Below are positions 1-7,834 of a DNA stretch of 15,661 bases, piece by piece (position 1 is the first letter of the stretch; each line of letters starts with the position of its first letter). The stretch comes from an uncultured Rickettsiales bacterium. GTDB lineage: Bacteria > Pseudomonadota > Alphaproteobacteria > Rickettsiales > UBA998. The translations under genes were made by a program, and so were the position numbers. The notes under the pieces are model-generated. The model ran no database searches, was not told the DNA's origin, and saw only the letters and a list, made by a program, of their open reading frames with translations. The DNA lies in assembly GCA_937982385.1 (NCBI GenBank), contig CALJMC010000041.1, positions 1 to 15,661 on the forward strand, in the 5' to 3' direction.

Positions 1-436
1 TCTCCGCTGCAGTAAGTGCTTGAACCGTGCCGCCCGCTCCATAAATGCCATTGAACACTTGTGACGGGTGGCGATAAATAAAGTCTTCTATGCCATCAAT
101 GACGCCCCCTTTTTGGGAAAGGTTTTGGGCGGATAGTGCGCTTTCATCAGGGATGTCGATGCCTTGCTGCTCTAAATCATCTTTCAGTGCAAGTGAGAGT
201 TCGTGAAGATGTTTCTCGAGCGGTTTGTGCCCGTAGCGCAAGGCGGCGATACTTCCTACGCCCCAACACATGCTTGCGATAAGTGCTCCAACTTGCTTGT
301 CTTTACGGAGCATGGCAGCGGTGCCGAGTGCAGCATCGGCGGCAAGATAACCCAAGCCAGCAGACTCAAGGCTTCGGTCCTTCAGCGTAGCAACAATGCC
401 TTTTGGCTCGTTTGGTGTGTTTTGTCTAGCATCCAT
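1..436 (-). CDS. Hypothetical membrane-associated protein, 3' part beyond the window
   Basis: This reading frame starts at the ATG complementary to 434-436 and runs without a stop for 145 codons off the left edge, so the C-terminus is missing. The start follows an AAGGG-like Shine-Dalgarno that sits very close to the ATG. The visible protein begins MDARQNTPNE. It has two alanine/glycine-rich hydrophobic stretches at about residues 27-43 and 50-66, then a charged helical segment (KPLEKHLHELSLALKDDLEQ). I do not recognise the family. The two short hydrophobic stretches suggest a helical hairpin in the membrane, which is an inference. It lies 48 bases downstream of fliB on the same strand and could be cotranscribed with it. 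A plus-strand frame overlapping it (203-454) is taken to be a shadow because it lacks a plausible ribosome site and recognisable features. Confidence 0.6.
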   Translation of the reverse strand, partial: MDARQNTPNEPKGIVATLKDRSLESAGLGYLAADAALGTAAMLRKDKQVGALIASMCWGVGSIAALRYGHKPLEKHLHELSLALKDDLEQQGIDIPDESALSAQNLSQKGGVIDGIEDFIYRHPSQVFNGIYGAGGTVQALTAAE

Positions 437-484
437 GCCCTTAGTTTAGCATAGATTTATGACAGGCTGATGACGGTTGGTATA

Positions 485-1660
485 TTATTCAAAATCACCG
501 ACAAGTGCGCGCAGGCGTGCTTCTTTAGTCCAGCCCGTCTCTTCATATATTTTGAGGGAAAGGGTTGGGTCTGCCAAATGCCCTAAGAAACGTGCTAGGC
601 TTTGTATAACGCGGATTATTTCTGCTTCAGGTGGAATCCCGTCATGAATGACACAACAGGATTGAATGGCGAGACGCACAGTGGCAAACCGCACGGCAAT
701 GAGTATGCAGCGCTCAACCATGCTGCTGCCTAGCCCTGCGAAAGGGAAAAAATTGGTGCTAAGTTCCGCGCGCAACCAACGTTTTAAAACGATGTCAAGT
801 TCGGGTGCCCATTCTCTGCGCCAGCGTCGTTCCATATTATGCCATGCAGGATAGCTGTTATCTGATGTTTGAATCCGCAATGGGTCTTTGACAAATGACG
901 CATCCAGAGCGATTTCCATTTCTTTGATCGTACGTTCTAAGCGAGGGCGCGGGGTTGGGCGCGAGGCATCGACTAATCCGACTAATGCATAAAGAAGATT
1001 GAACGGGTCATTGGGGCTATGTTCGGCAGGCAAGAGACGCAGATCGGCAGTTTTGAGATAAAATGGGACCGCTGCTTCCCATGTGTTCATGTCTAACATG
1101 CGCAGTGAATGTACTACGGAGAGGAAACGGGAGAGTAGACGTTCTGCGTTGGTGTTGTTCACGAGGCATGCTTCGATGAAGGCTTGGTGAATATTGACAC
1201 CTCCCTCAGCGCCAATTTCAGCAATGGTATAATCGACAAGGCTAGCGGGGAGGCGGTCTATTGTGCTTTCCTTCCAATTAGTGTCATTGTCGGTGAACAA
1301 AGCGAGTCGTGCTATCTCGGGGCATGAGAGCGATGCAGTCATAATCATCTGCTCCCCCATATGACGTGTAATGCGTGGGAAGAAATTGCAGGCATCGCCG
1401 AGATATTCTTCACCGTATTTTGCCTGGATGCCGCAGAGTCCGTTATCGAATTTTACACAATAATCTGTTTCTGGGTCGCGCTTCATAATCCATTCTGCTT
1501 CGCCCGTGGAGACAGCCTCCATGAGGTCTGGCTTGTCAGCATATTTTTCTTTGGTGTGCACATCAAGCTGCATGCCCCAGCCTTTGCAGCATGTGTCGGC
1601 ACAGTCTGCACCGAGGCATTCAAAATCAGCAACATAGGATGTTTGTCGGATGGCGGTCAT
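485..1660 (-). CDS. fliB: Flagellin lysine-N-methylase FliB
   Basis: The 391-residue protein has the cysteine pattern of the FliB family: C15, C20 and the pair C24-C25 followed by KGWG, then C68, C76 and C91 in the context CNFFPR, and C113 in SLSCPE. In Salmonella, FliB transfers methyl groups to surface lysines of flagellin and carries an iron-sulfur cluster bound by such cysteines. The full set is present here and the length matches the family, so the protein should be active. The start ATG gives the conserved N-terminus MTAIRQTSYV just before the cysteine cluster; its Shine-Dalgarno is weak (GCGAGA). It is separated from the flagellar operon by the Sel1-repeat gene on the opposite strand, so it has its own promoter somewhere in 1661-1843. 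No flagellin gene is in the window. Confidence 0.88.
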   Translation of the reverse strand: MTAIRQTSYVADFECLGADCADTCCKGWGMQLDVHTKEKYADKPDLMEAVSTGEAEWIMKRDPETDYCVKFDNGLCGIQAKYGEEYLGDACNFFPRITRHMGEQMIMTASLSCPEIARLALFTDNDTNWKESTIDRLPASLVDYTIAEIGAEGGVNIHQAFIEACLVNNTNAERLLSRFLSVVHSLRMLDMNTWEAAVPFYLKTADLRLLPAEHSPNDPFNLLYALVGLVDASRPTPRPRLERTIKEMEIALDASFVKDPLRIQTSDNSYPAWHNMERRWRREWAPELDIVLKRWLRAELSTNFFPFAGLGSSMVERCILIAVRFATVRLAIQSCCVIHDGIPPEAEIIRVIQSLARFLGHLADPTLSLKIYEETGWTKEARLRALVGDFE

Positions 1661-1843
1661 GGATTGTCTCGCAAATGGTTTGTAAAAAATGCTGATTCTT
1701 TTATAACAAAGAACTAGCGTTATCCTAGTATATTCTCAAAAGTGGGAAGATAAGTTACATGGCGTGCTTGTTTGTCGCTTATCGAAGATGTAGGGTGGCG
1801 GCAAGAATTTGCAATTCACACACATAAATAAAGGTTTCTTGAT

Positions 1844-2314
1844 ATGACAATGGACAATGATGCACTATTTGATGAAGCGGACGAACTCCATGATGAAGGA
1901 GATTTTGCAGCTGCATTTGCATTGTTTAGCAAGGGTGCTGAGGATGGGGATACAAGCTGTATGCTTCGTTTGGCGTTAATGTATAGTAACGGCGAAGGTG
2001 TAGAGCTGGATTTGGATAAAACCGAAGAGTGGGAACTCAAAGCAGTGGAGGCGGGTGAGCCGCTGGCGATGCTGAACCTTGCCATGACATGCCGTATTAA
2101 CGGCGATATGCGCGCATCAAAAGCATGGCTTGAAAAAGCGCTGAAAGCTGGATTCGATGAAGCGGCATTAGAATTAGCCAAGCTTTATATGGTAAGTGAT
2201 AAAGAGACAGCACAAGTAATATATTATTTGGAGATTGCACTCGCGGGAGATTCCATGTCAGAGGATGATATGGAAGAGGCAGACGCTTTGCTTCAAGAAA
2301 TGAAGGTCGCTTAG
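1844..2314 (+). CDS. Sel1/TPR-like repeat protein
   Basis: The 156-residue acidic protein consists of helical repeats of the Sel1 type. One clear unit is the segment around residues 25-60, with AFALFSKGAEDGD and MYSNGEGVELD, followed by units with KAVEAGEPLAMLNLA and KALKAGFDEAALELAKLY. Sel1 and TPR repeats form alpha-helical solenoids that bind other proteins; there is no catalytic motif and no signal peptide, so a cytosolic scaffold or adaptor is likely. The start has an AAAGG Shine-Dalgarno nine bases upstream. A second Met at residue 3 is an alternative start. It converges with fliW and shares the bidirectional terminator at 2353-2394. A link to flagella is suggested only by position, between fliB and the flg operon. 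Confidence 0.8.
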   Translation: MTMDNDALFDEADELHDEGDFAAAFALFSKGAEDGDTSCMLRLALMYSNGEGVELDLDKTEEWELKAVEAGEPLAMLNLAMTCRINGDMRASKAWLEKALKAGFDEAALELAKLYMVSDKETAQVIYYLEIALAGDSMSEDDMEEADALLQEMKVA

Positions 2315-2328
2315 TTTAATAGAGTTAA

Positions 2329-2358
2329 TCTACTGTATAAAATGTCTACTGTATAAAA
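2329..2358. repeat. Two-copy tandem repeat, 16-base period
   Basis: The 14-base unit TCTACTGTATAAAA occurs at 2329-2342 and again at 2345-2358, immediately before the shared terminator. It looks like a local duplication; no function is evident. Confidence 0.8.
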
Positions 2359-2394
2359 AACGCCAGCCCCTCGTGAGAAGGACTGGCGTTTTAG
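2353..2394. terminator. Bidirectional intrinsic terminator between the Sel1-repeat gene and fliW
   Basis: The 8-bp stem AACGCCAG (2359-2366) pairs exactly with CTGGCGTT (2383-2390). A run of A lies on its left (2355-2360) and a T-rich tract (GTTTTAGTTTT) on its right, so it can work in both directions. It lies between two convergent genes, 39 bases after one stop codon and 13 bases after the other. Confidence 0.85.
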
Positions 2395-2406
2395 TTTTGT
2401 GACGTG

Positions 2407-2931
2407 TTACGCACTAATCATGTGGCGTACAACATATTTGTTGTTGCGCAAGACATATTGCTCAGCCTTGCGTGATTTTGCATCCATAAAGATAGGTGCA
2501 CGCGCATTAGCAGAGAGGCGTACTTGATCAATATCGCGATGGACAGATACGACCAATAGTAGGGCTACATCTTTTTCAGAGAAGCCGAGGTCTTTGCAGC
2601 CATCTTCAATGTCTTTACGATCAATGATTGCATTTTCAATATCAATTGGCAATGCGATGAAAGAAAGATTATTATCTTCCAATGATTGCAAAAGTTTGAA
2701 TTGTGCGAATTTCTCGACAGGGAAGTCCATCAATGCGAATGATGTTTTCTCTGGCATGCCAAGCAATCCCTTTTGGAATGCAATAGGGTTTTCGCGATTG
2801 ACAGTAATTTTGCCAAAGCGTGTTTCAATCACATCGCTTTTAGCTTGCGTGCCGGCATCATCTGCTGGCATTTGGCTGGCGATTACTGCTGAGTTGTCGC
2901 TTGAGGTCACGGTTGCCTGCTGATTGTTCAT
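2407..2931 (-). CDS. fliW: Flagellar assembly factor FliW
   Basis: The 174-residue protein has the FliW fold signature: ETRFGKITVNRENPIAFQKG near residues 36-55, the GLLGMPE turn, LLQSLEDNNLSFIALP in the middle, and near the C-terminus NARAPIFMDAKSRKAEQYVL followed by RHMIS. In Bacillus and Campylobacter, FliW binds flagellin and the translational regulator CsrA, coupling flagellin synthesis to hook completion. An unconserved N-terminal extension of about 32 polar residues precedes the domain. The first ATG is supported by GGAG at a 6-base distance. It is the last gene of the flg operon, after flgL, which mirrors the flgK-flgL-fliW order of Gram-positive bacteria. No csrA follows. Most studied alphaproteobacteria use FlaF/FlbT for flagellin control, so FliW here is less usual. 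Confidence 0.9.
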   Translation of the reverse strand: MNNQQATVTSSDNSAVIASQMPADDAGTQAKSDVIETRFGKITVNRENPIAFQKGLLGMPEKTSFALMDFPVEKFAQFKLLQSLEDNNLSFIALPIDIENAIIDRKDIEDGCKDLGFSEKDVALLLVVSVHRDIDQVRLSANARAPIFMDAKSRKAEQYVLRNNKYVVRHMISA

Positions 2932-2956
2932 GTTAGTCTCCTGATGTTTAGGTTAA

Positions 2957-2984
2957 CGTATAATTGGTTAATAATCTATTACAA
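2957..2984 (-). promoter_or_regulatory. Possible sigma-70 promoter for fliW
   Basis: On the minus strand TTGTAA (2979-2984) and TATACG (2957-2962) are separated by 16 bases, in the 127-base gap between flgL and fliW. Two direct copies of TTAACC (2951-2956 and 2966-2971) bracket the -10 element and could be operator half-sites. The hexamers are imperfect, so this is tentative. It would give fliW expression independent of the upstream operon. Confidence 0.3.
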
Positions 2985-3058
2985 ACGTCGAAAAAAACGA
3001 AAGTAATGTGGTTTTCTTGGGTAAAATGGTAAGGCTTCCTTTCTTATTTCTTTTTTTA

Positions 3059-3976
3059 TTAGTTGAGGTAATCAGAGAGCGAGAGACTCGAGATTCTCGC
3101 AAACGCCTGAAATGAAGCGGTGAGGATGGTTTGTTCTAGGGCAAGTTGTGTTGTGGCTTCTACCACATCAACACTGCCAATCTCATCTGCAACACTCGTG
3201 AAGTAAAGACGGCTTGCTTCATGCGTGGAGTTGATGCGATCCATCTCGACGGTGTAGGCATCCATACGTGTTTGCATTGTATTGAGCCCGTCTACCGCTT
3301 TGTTAATTGCTACCAATGTTTGATCTAGAAGGTCGTCATCGTCGTTTGCATGTGCTTCTAGCCCGAGATGGTAGGCATTGTATAATTCTTGAATAGCAGG
3401 GTCATCTGCACGAATATCTAATTCGATCTCATAGCCATCTTGTGGCTTGGTAATATAGCTATTTGCACTGCCTTGATAATGATTGATATCGGCGACACCT
3501 AGCTCACCTTGGTTGGGTGGTGGATCCAATACTGGAGGGGTGCCGGTGCGCGTGCCACTGAATAGATAGCGCCCTTCAATATTAACGTTGAGTTCACGGG
3601 CTACGGCGCTAATCATGCCTTCCCATTGCTGGGCAAATGCGAGATTATCGGCGAGTGCGTCATTGCGACGCAATGTAACCAAATCCTGCATATCATCGGC
3701 GAGTTCGATGCTGTTGCTAACAGCGGTACGAATCGTATCCATGCGCACGATTGTTTCGGCGTTATTATTGATATAGTTTTCAGTTCTTTTGACTTCTGCT
3801 TCTACGGTTATAAATTCCTCAATATCGCCCGTAAGTCCTTTGAAATTCCGCGATCGATTTCCGCTAGAAATCTGATCTTGCAAATCTGCCAAGTCACGCT
3901 GTACGCTTGAGAAATGACTCAATGTCGTTTGATGTTGTGCGTAGTTACTCGTTCTACCTATTCCTATCGAGCCCAT
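3059..3976 (-). CDS. flgL: Flagellar hook-associated protein 3 FlgL
   Basis: FlgL forms, with FlgK, the junction between hook and filament outside the cell. The 305-residue protein has the flagellin-like N-terminal helical domain (Q-rich start, LQDQISSGNRSRNFKGL at about residues 33-49), the FlgL hallmark GRYLFSGTRTG at about residues 137-147, and a flagellin-like C-terminal helix (EATTQLALEQTILTASFQ). The length matches the family. The start ATG follows a strong AAGGAG eight bases upstream. It lies 52 bases after flgK in the same direction. There is no signal peptide, as expected for a protein exported by the flagellar type III system. Confidence 0.92.
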   Translation of the reverse strand: MGSIGIGRTSNYAQHQTTLSHFSSVQRDLADLQDQISSGNRSRNFKGLTGDIEEFITVEAEVKRTENYINNNAETIVRMDTIRTAVSNSIELADDMQDLVTLRRNDALADNLAFAQQWEGMISAVARELNVNIEGRYLFSGTRTGTPPVLDPPPNQGELGVADINHYQGSANSYITKPQDGYEIELDIRADDPAIQELYNAYHLGLEAHANDDDDLLDQTLVAINKAVDGLNTMQTRMDAYTVEMDRINSTHEASRLYFTSVADEIGSVDVVEATTQLALEQTILTASFQAFARISSLSLSDYLN

Positions 3977-4028
3977 TTTAGTATCTCCTTAGTTTTTCTA
4001 TGTGCTGTGTACATCATGGTGCTAGCTC

Positions 4029-6767
4029 CTAAAATGCGTTCAGCAAGGTTTCAAACATCTCGCCTGCCGTTGTAATCACACGCGCTGAGGCGGTGTAGGC
4101 ATTTTGAAAGATGATGGTGTTGGCAAGTTCTTCATCAATATTAACGCCTTTGAACGTGTCTGAGCGTTCAATATAGCCATTGAGAATAATCGATGCGTCT
4201 TCAGTGAGCTGCTCTATATTGGCAGCACGCGCAGAGTTAAAGGAAATCACTTCTGAGAGATAGCCATTAAAGTTTTGTACTGAGTTTCCTAAACCGCCGG
4301 CTTCATCAAACGCAATTTGGCTTGTAGACAAGTCTGCAAGCTGTTGGCCAATACTATTGTCACCGACATAGCGTTCGTAGGTATAGAGGGGGGGCGAGTC
4401 TGGGTCTGTTGGCTGGTTAGATCGTTCCAATGTGCCGAGTGAAAGTAGTGATGCATCATCATCAAAGCGTTCTTCTACTGCCATTTTAATTGCGCTGCTT
4501 GACGTGGTGTCACCAAAGGCTGTTTCTTCATTGCTTTCAAAGAAATTATTGAGTCCGAAATAATGAGAGAAATTGCGGCCTGTGCCAATGAGATCAGGAT
4601 TTGCCGTTGGTTGACCGCGCTCTGCGGTTCCAAGATCTTCGATAACAATGCGGTGTGTCTCATCACCCGTTTTAAGCACTAGTGAACCCGCTCGTGTTTT
4701 GATGTAATCACCATTATTGTCACGTGGAATCTCAACACCATCAGCATCTACTAGCATTGCAGTTAAATAGGCTGAGTTATTGCTCGGTGCGCTGCGGGTA
4801 GCATCGCCGCTGGCGGCAGTGCTTTCGAAGCGATCATTAAGCATATTGGTTTGATAGTTGTATACGCGATAAGTTATAACAGATGTCTCAATGTCACTGA
4901 TGCCACCTTGTTTGTCATCCACTCCGACTGTCACGCTGATATCGTAGTAAGACGAGGTATCATTTGCGGTGAGGTCAAGATCAATACGTGCCGCGCTGTC
5001 CGTACGGCGTTTTGCGCCTGTTTCAATGGTGTCTTGGGGGGTTGTTACTTCAACCCCAATGGCGCCAACGGAACCTGTTGCAGTTGCTGCGCCTGCCGGA
5101 AGTTTTATCTGTATGCTGCCAGGCGTTACTGATTGCACTTCAAAATATCCTGTGAGGCTGGCGGCAGGGATGCCATTTATGGCAGCGCCTGGGTCGCTAA
5201 GGAAAATACGGTCACCCACTTGCAAATCATGCCCTGAGATAGCAATATCTATGTCACCTGAACCTGAAGTGGTGGTGTAAGTGTTGGTGAAGTCAACCGG
5301 GGTGGATGTTGGTCCTGAATTGAGCGCGGTAATATTTGTGCCTGTGTCATCTATCACGGCAATATTGGAGAGGAATAAATCAGAGTCAAAGCCTGAGATG
5401 TTCTCGATGTCAAAATCAAACACGAATTTAGCGGGGGCATCAGGCATGGCATTAACGGCTGATGTCATTTGAATATTGTTGAAATTGCCCACAGTAGTTT
5501 TGATAGGGGAGGCGCTGTAATGGTTGTTGATTTCATCAATGATGGTTTGAATGTCAGGGTTACCTGCACCAAATCCGCCATCCAGCGTGCTTAAGTCAAG
5601 TTCAAGCGGGCGGAAACCTGTATAGGATTCGTCGTTATAGGTCGCTGTTAGAGGCTGTCCTGAGCTGTCTAATACGGCGAGTCTAACTGCGCCTTCCCAC
5701 TGGTTGCGATTATTGCCGAACACGTCACGTGACCCGGTTAATTCTTGGCTGCCGGGGAAAGAAGAACCAAGGTTATGTATTGCGTTGAATGTATCGCGTA
5801 ACACGCTAGAGAATTCATCAAGCTGCGCCAAAATATCAGGAATAACTTGGTCACGTGTTTCTTGTAGTCCTTTCAGGCGTCCGCCTGAGAGCAGGTTTGT
5901 CACGTCACCATCTACACCAGCGGAAATCAGTACGCGTGGTTCGCCATTTAAACGCGCGGTTCCATCAGGGTTGTATGGCAGAACACTAAGTTCGTTTAAT
6001 GGGGTGTCATTAATGAAGAAATTAACGTCATTTACATTATTATATTCAAGTTGATAGAGCCCTGAATCAAGCAGAGCGATACCTTGACCTGTAAAGACAT
6101 GCACTTCTCCCGAATCTTGGAAAAAGGTGGAGATGTTCATTTCTTCTGAGATGTCCTCTAGCAGAACATCGCGCTCATCAAGTAAAGATGCGGCGGGCTG
6201 TCCTAAGGCATTGGACTGATTGATAGAGATATTTAAATTAAAGAGGGCTTGTAGCTTGTTGTTGATGTTGGTCACTGTTTCATCAATTTCTTGATCGGCT
6301 TGCAGACGTAAAAACTCAAGGTCACCAGCCATGTCAGACACTTCACGTGCAAGGGTTTCAGCCGTGAAATAAGCATTTTCTTGGAAAGATGTCCGCTCTG
6401 GTGTTTCAGCTAAAGATTGGATCGCGTTCAAGAAGTTTTCAGTATATTCATCTAAGCTGTTGGTTTGACCTGGTTCACCAAGACGAATTTGGATACGATC
6501 CATAAACTCATTGATGGCCGCACGTTCACCCACTGTACCATATTGACGACGTACACTTGTTTGCAAGAAAGTGTCAACTTGGCGCACAATGCCTTCCATG
6601 CGAACGCCACCAATCTGACCATCGAAATATTGCGATGACAAGCTCGCACTCTGCTTCGAATAGCCGTCTGTGTTAACGTTTGCAATATTATGCGACGTCA
6701 CAGCCAGCGCCTGCTGATTTGAATGCAGGCCTGTCAAAGCGTTGTTGAATGCGATGGAGAGTGACAT
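4029..6767 (-). CDS. flgK: Flagellar hook-associated protein 1 FlgK, unusually long
   Basis: FlgK is the first hook-filament junction protein, exported by the flagellar type III system. The N-terminus has the rod/hook-family signature (FNNALTGLHSNQQALAVTSH, then NIANVNTDGYSKQ), and the C-terminus ends with the typical GVNIDEELANTIIFQNAYTA and an MFETLLNAF tail. At 912 residues it is far longer than most FlgK proteins (roughly 450-650). The extra mass is central, at about residues 330-780. It includes a Thr/Ser/Gly/Asp-rich stretch near 480-575 with the motif HDLQVGDRIFL followed by GYFEVQSV, which looks like a beta-rich surface domain. This is the exposed, variable region of FlgK in known structures. 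It is preceded by flgN (84-base gap) and followed by flgL. The Shine-Dalgarno is weak (AAAGGA, distant), so dependence on upstream transcription or translation is possible. Confidence 0.93.
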   Translation of the reverse strand: MSLSIAFNNALTGLHSNQQALAVTSHNIANVNTDGYSKQSASLSSQYFDGQIGGVRMEGIVRQVDTFLQTSVRRQYGTVGERAAINEFMDRIQIRLGEPGQTNSLDEYTENFLNAIQSLAETPERTSFQENAYFTAETLAREVSDMAGDLEFLRLQADQEIDETVTNINNKLQALFNLNISINQSNALGQPAASLLDERDVLLEDISEEMNISTFFQDSGEVHVFTGQGIALLDSGLYQLEYNNVNDVNFFINDTPLNELSVLPYNPDGTARLNGEPRVLISAGVDGDVTNLLSGGRLKGLQETRDQVIPDILAQLDEFSSVLRDTFNAIHNLGSSFPGSQELTGSRDVFGNNRNQWEGAVRLAVLDSSGQPLTATYNDESYTGFRPLELDLSTLDGGFGAGNPDIQTIIDEINNHYSASPIKTTVGNFNNIQMTSAVNAMPDAPAKFVFDFDIENISGFDSDLFLSNIAVIDDTGTNITALNSGPTSTPVDFTNTYTTTSGSGDIDIAISGHDLQVGDRIFLSDPGAAINGIPAASLTGYFEVQSVTPGSIQIKLPAGAATATGSVGAIGVEVTTPQDTIETGAKRRTDSAARIDLDLTANDTSSYYDISVTVGVDDKQGGISDIETSVITYRVYNYQTNMLNDRFESTAASGDATRSAPSNNSAYLTAMLVDADGVEIPRDNNGDYIKTRAGSLVLKTGDETHRIVIEDLGTAERGQPTANPDLIGTGRNFSHYFGLNNFFESNEETAFGDTTSSSAIKMAVEERFDDDASLLSLGTLERSNQPTDPDSPPLYTYERYVGDNSIGQQLADLSTSQIAFDEAGGLGNSVQNFNGYLSEVISFNSARAANIEQLTEDASIILNGYIERSDTFKGVNIDEELANTIIFQNAYTASARVITTAGEMFETLLNAF

Positions 6768-6851
6768 GTTCTTTTTTAGTCCTTTTGGTTATTCAAGTTG
6801 CTAGTCTTAAGTTTTTCAAGGTTATATTGGCGGCTGCAAAGCAATCAACAA

Positions 6852-7415
6852 TCAAATACTTCTATCTACTGTCATTGAGATGCTCTCTTGGCCCATGCCA
6901 TTAGAGCCTTCTTTAGTGTAGCTTGCTGTTTTTGCATCTTCATTCACGGCGTTTACAATGGCTTCTGTGACCTTGAGATTCACTTCGCGTGCAATGAGCA
7001 GGCGACGGTGATTCTCTTTCATGATGCCTTGGAAGATCTCGATAATCTGTGCGAGTTCCAAGCAATCATCATCAGTCAGCATTGTCAGCAGGTGAGGGTT
7101 GGTATCGATATGACGTTTTTGTCCTTCAAGTGCATCGAGTAGCTGTGTCTTTTCTTTCTGCAAACCTTCAAGCTCTTTAATCTGCATTTGGGCAAGAAAC
7201 TCTACCTCTTGCGCCAGTACTTGGCTGAGACGTGCAGTGAGGGCGACAATGCCTTCGACGTCGATACGGTCATTGTTAATGCGTGTTCCTGTCTCGATCG
7301 CTTGGTTTTCAAGACCGATATCATCGATGCTCTCATCGAATACATCTTGCGAAAAAGCGGTTGCATCCATTGGGATAGCGCTTTGTTCTAATAGTTCCTG
7401 ATGTTGTTGTCTCAT
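6852..7415 (-). CDS. flgN: FlgN-type flagellar export chaperone
   Basis: The 187-residue protein is mainly alpha-helical and coiled-coil in character. The core at about residues 50-150 has the FlgN layout: long helices with LTARLSQVLAQEVEFLAQMQ, then KEKTQLLDALEGQK, and a third helix ending in NHRRLLIAREVN. FlgN proteins are cytosolic chaperones that keep FlgK and FlgL soluble and deliver them to the export gate. The position directly upstream of flgK supports the assignment, since sequence similarity in this family is low. The start lies only 4 bases after the flgJ stop, with GGAG upstream, so translation is probably coupled to flgJ. The acidic N-terminal 45 residues are unlike most FlgN proteins and could be disordered. 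Confidence 0.78.
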   Translation of the reverse strand: MRQQHQELLEQSAIPMDATAFSQDVFDESIDDIGLENQAIETGTRINNDRIDVEGIVALTARLSQVLAQEVEFLAQMQIKELEGLQKEKTQLLDALEGQKRHIDTNPHLLTMLTDDDCLELAQIIEIFQGIMKENHRRLLIAREVNLKVTEAIVNAVNEDAKTASYTKEGSNGMGQESISMTVDRSI

Positions 7416-7419
7416 GGTA

Positions 7420-7821
7420 TTACTTCTCCACTTCTTGTAGGGTTAACATTTGTTTTTTGATATGATCGGCGAGTCCTACTCCACCAGTTCTTGCAATAAG
7501 CTTGCCATATTCATCAACCATCATATCCTGATAGATATTTTCGGCGCTGCCGCCACCCATAAGCTCGTTGCTTTCCTTCTCTCCGAACGTATGTTTAAGC
7601 ATTTGAGAAATAAAAACAGATTCGAATTCTTCTGCCGCTGCTTCCACTTGTGCTTCGGTTACTTTATTGCCGCCATGAAGCGCCATTGGACCCTTCTTCA
7701 ACGACTTAATATTGATGTCATTTTGATGTAGGCGCATAGGCTCGGCTTTCTCTTCAGTTTCAATCTTCAGCTTGAAAGGAGAGGGTGCTTGGGTGCGTTG
7801 TAATGCTATTGCTTCAGCCAT
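7420..7821 (-). CDS. flgJ: Rod-binding protein FlgJ, N-terminal domain only
   Basis: The protein carries the rod-binding domain of FlgJ: AAEEFESVFISQMLKHTFGE, then ENIYQDMMVDEYGKLIARTG and GLADHIKKQML, at about residues 60-128. It is a scaffold for rod assembly in the periplasm. Gammaproteobacterial FlgJ also has a C-terminal muramidase domain, which is absent here as in most alphaproteobacteria. I chose the start at 7821, giving 133 residues (MAEAIALQRT...), because a strong AAGGAG lies at 7827-7832, five bases upstream. A longer frame from 7866 would overlap the end of flgI and has no such site. The gene follows flgI by 13 bases and precedes flgN by 4. Confidence 0.88.
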   Translation of the reverse strand: MAEAIALQRTQAPSPFKLKIETEEKAEPMRLHQNDINIKSLKKGPMALHGGNKVTEAQVEAAAEEFESVFISQMLKHTFGEKESNELMGGGSAENIYQDMMVDEYGKLIARTGGVGLADHIKKQMLTLQEVEK

Positions 7822-7834
7822 GATGTCTCCTTCC

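Noticed and set aside
203..454. An 83-codon plus-strand frame over the first gene
   Set aside because: It lies antisense to a longer open frame that has a better start, and its translation shows no recognisable feature.
1796..1813. Sigma-54-like sequence (TGGCGG ... TTTGCA) upstream of the Sel1-repeat gene
   Set aside because: The GG and GC doublets are 12 or 9 bases apart, depending on which GG is used. The required distance is 10.
2315..2406. A csrA gene next to fliW
   Set aside because: The space after fliW holds only the tandem repeat and the terminator; no CsrA-like frame is present.
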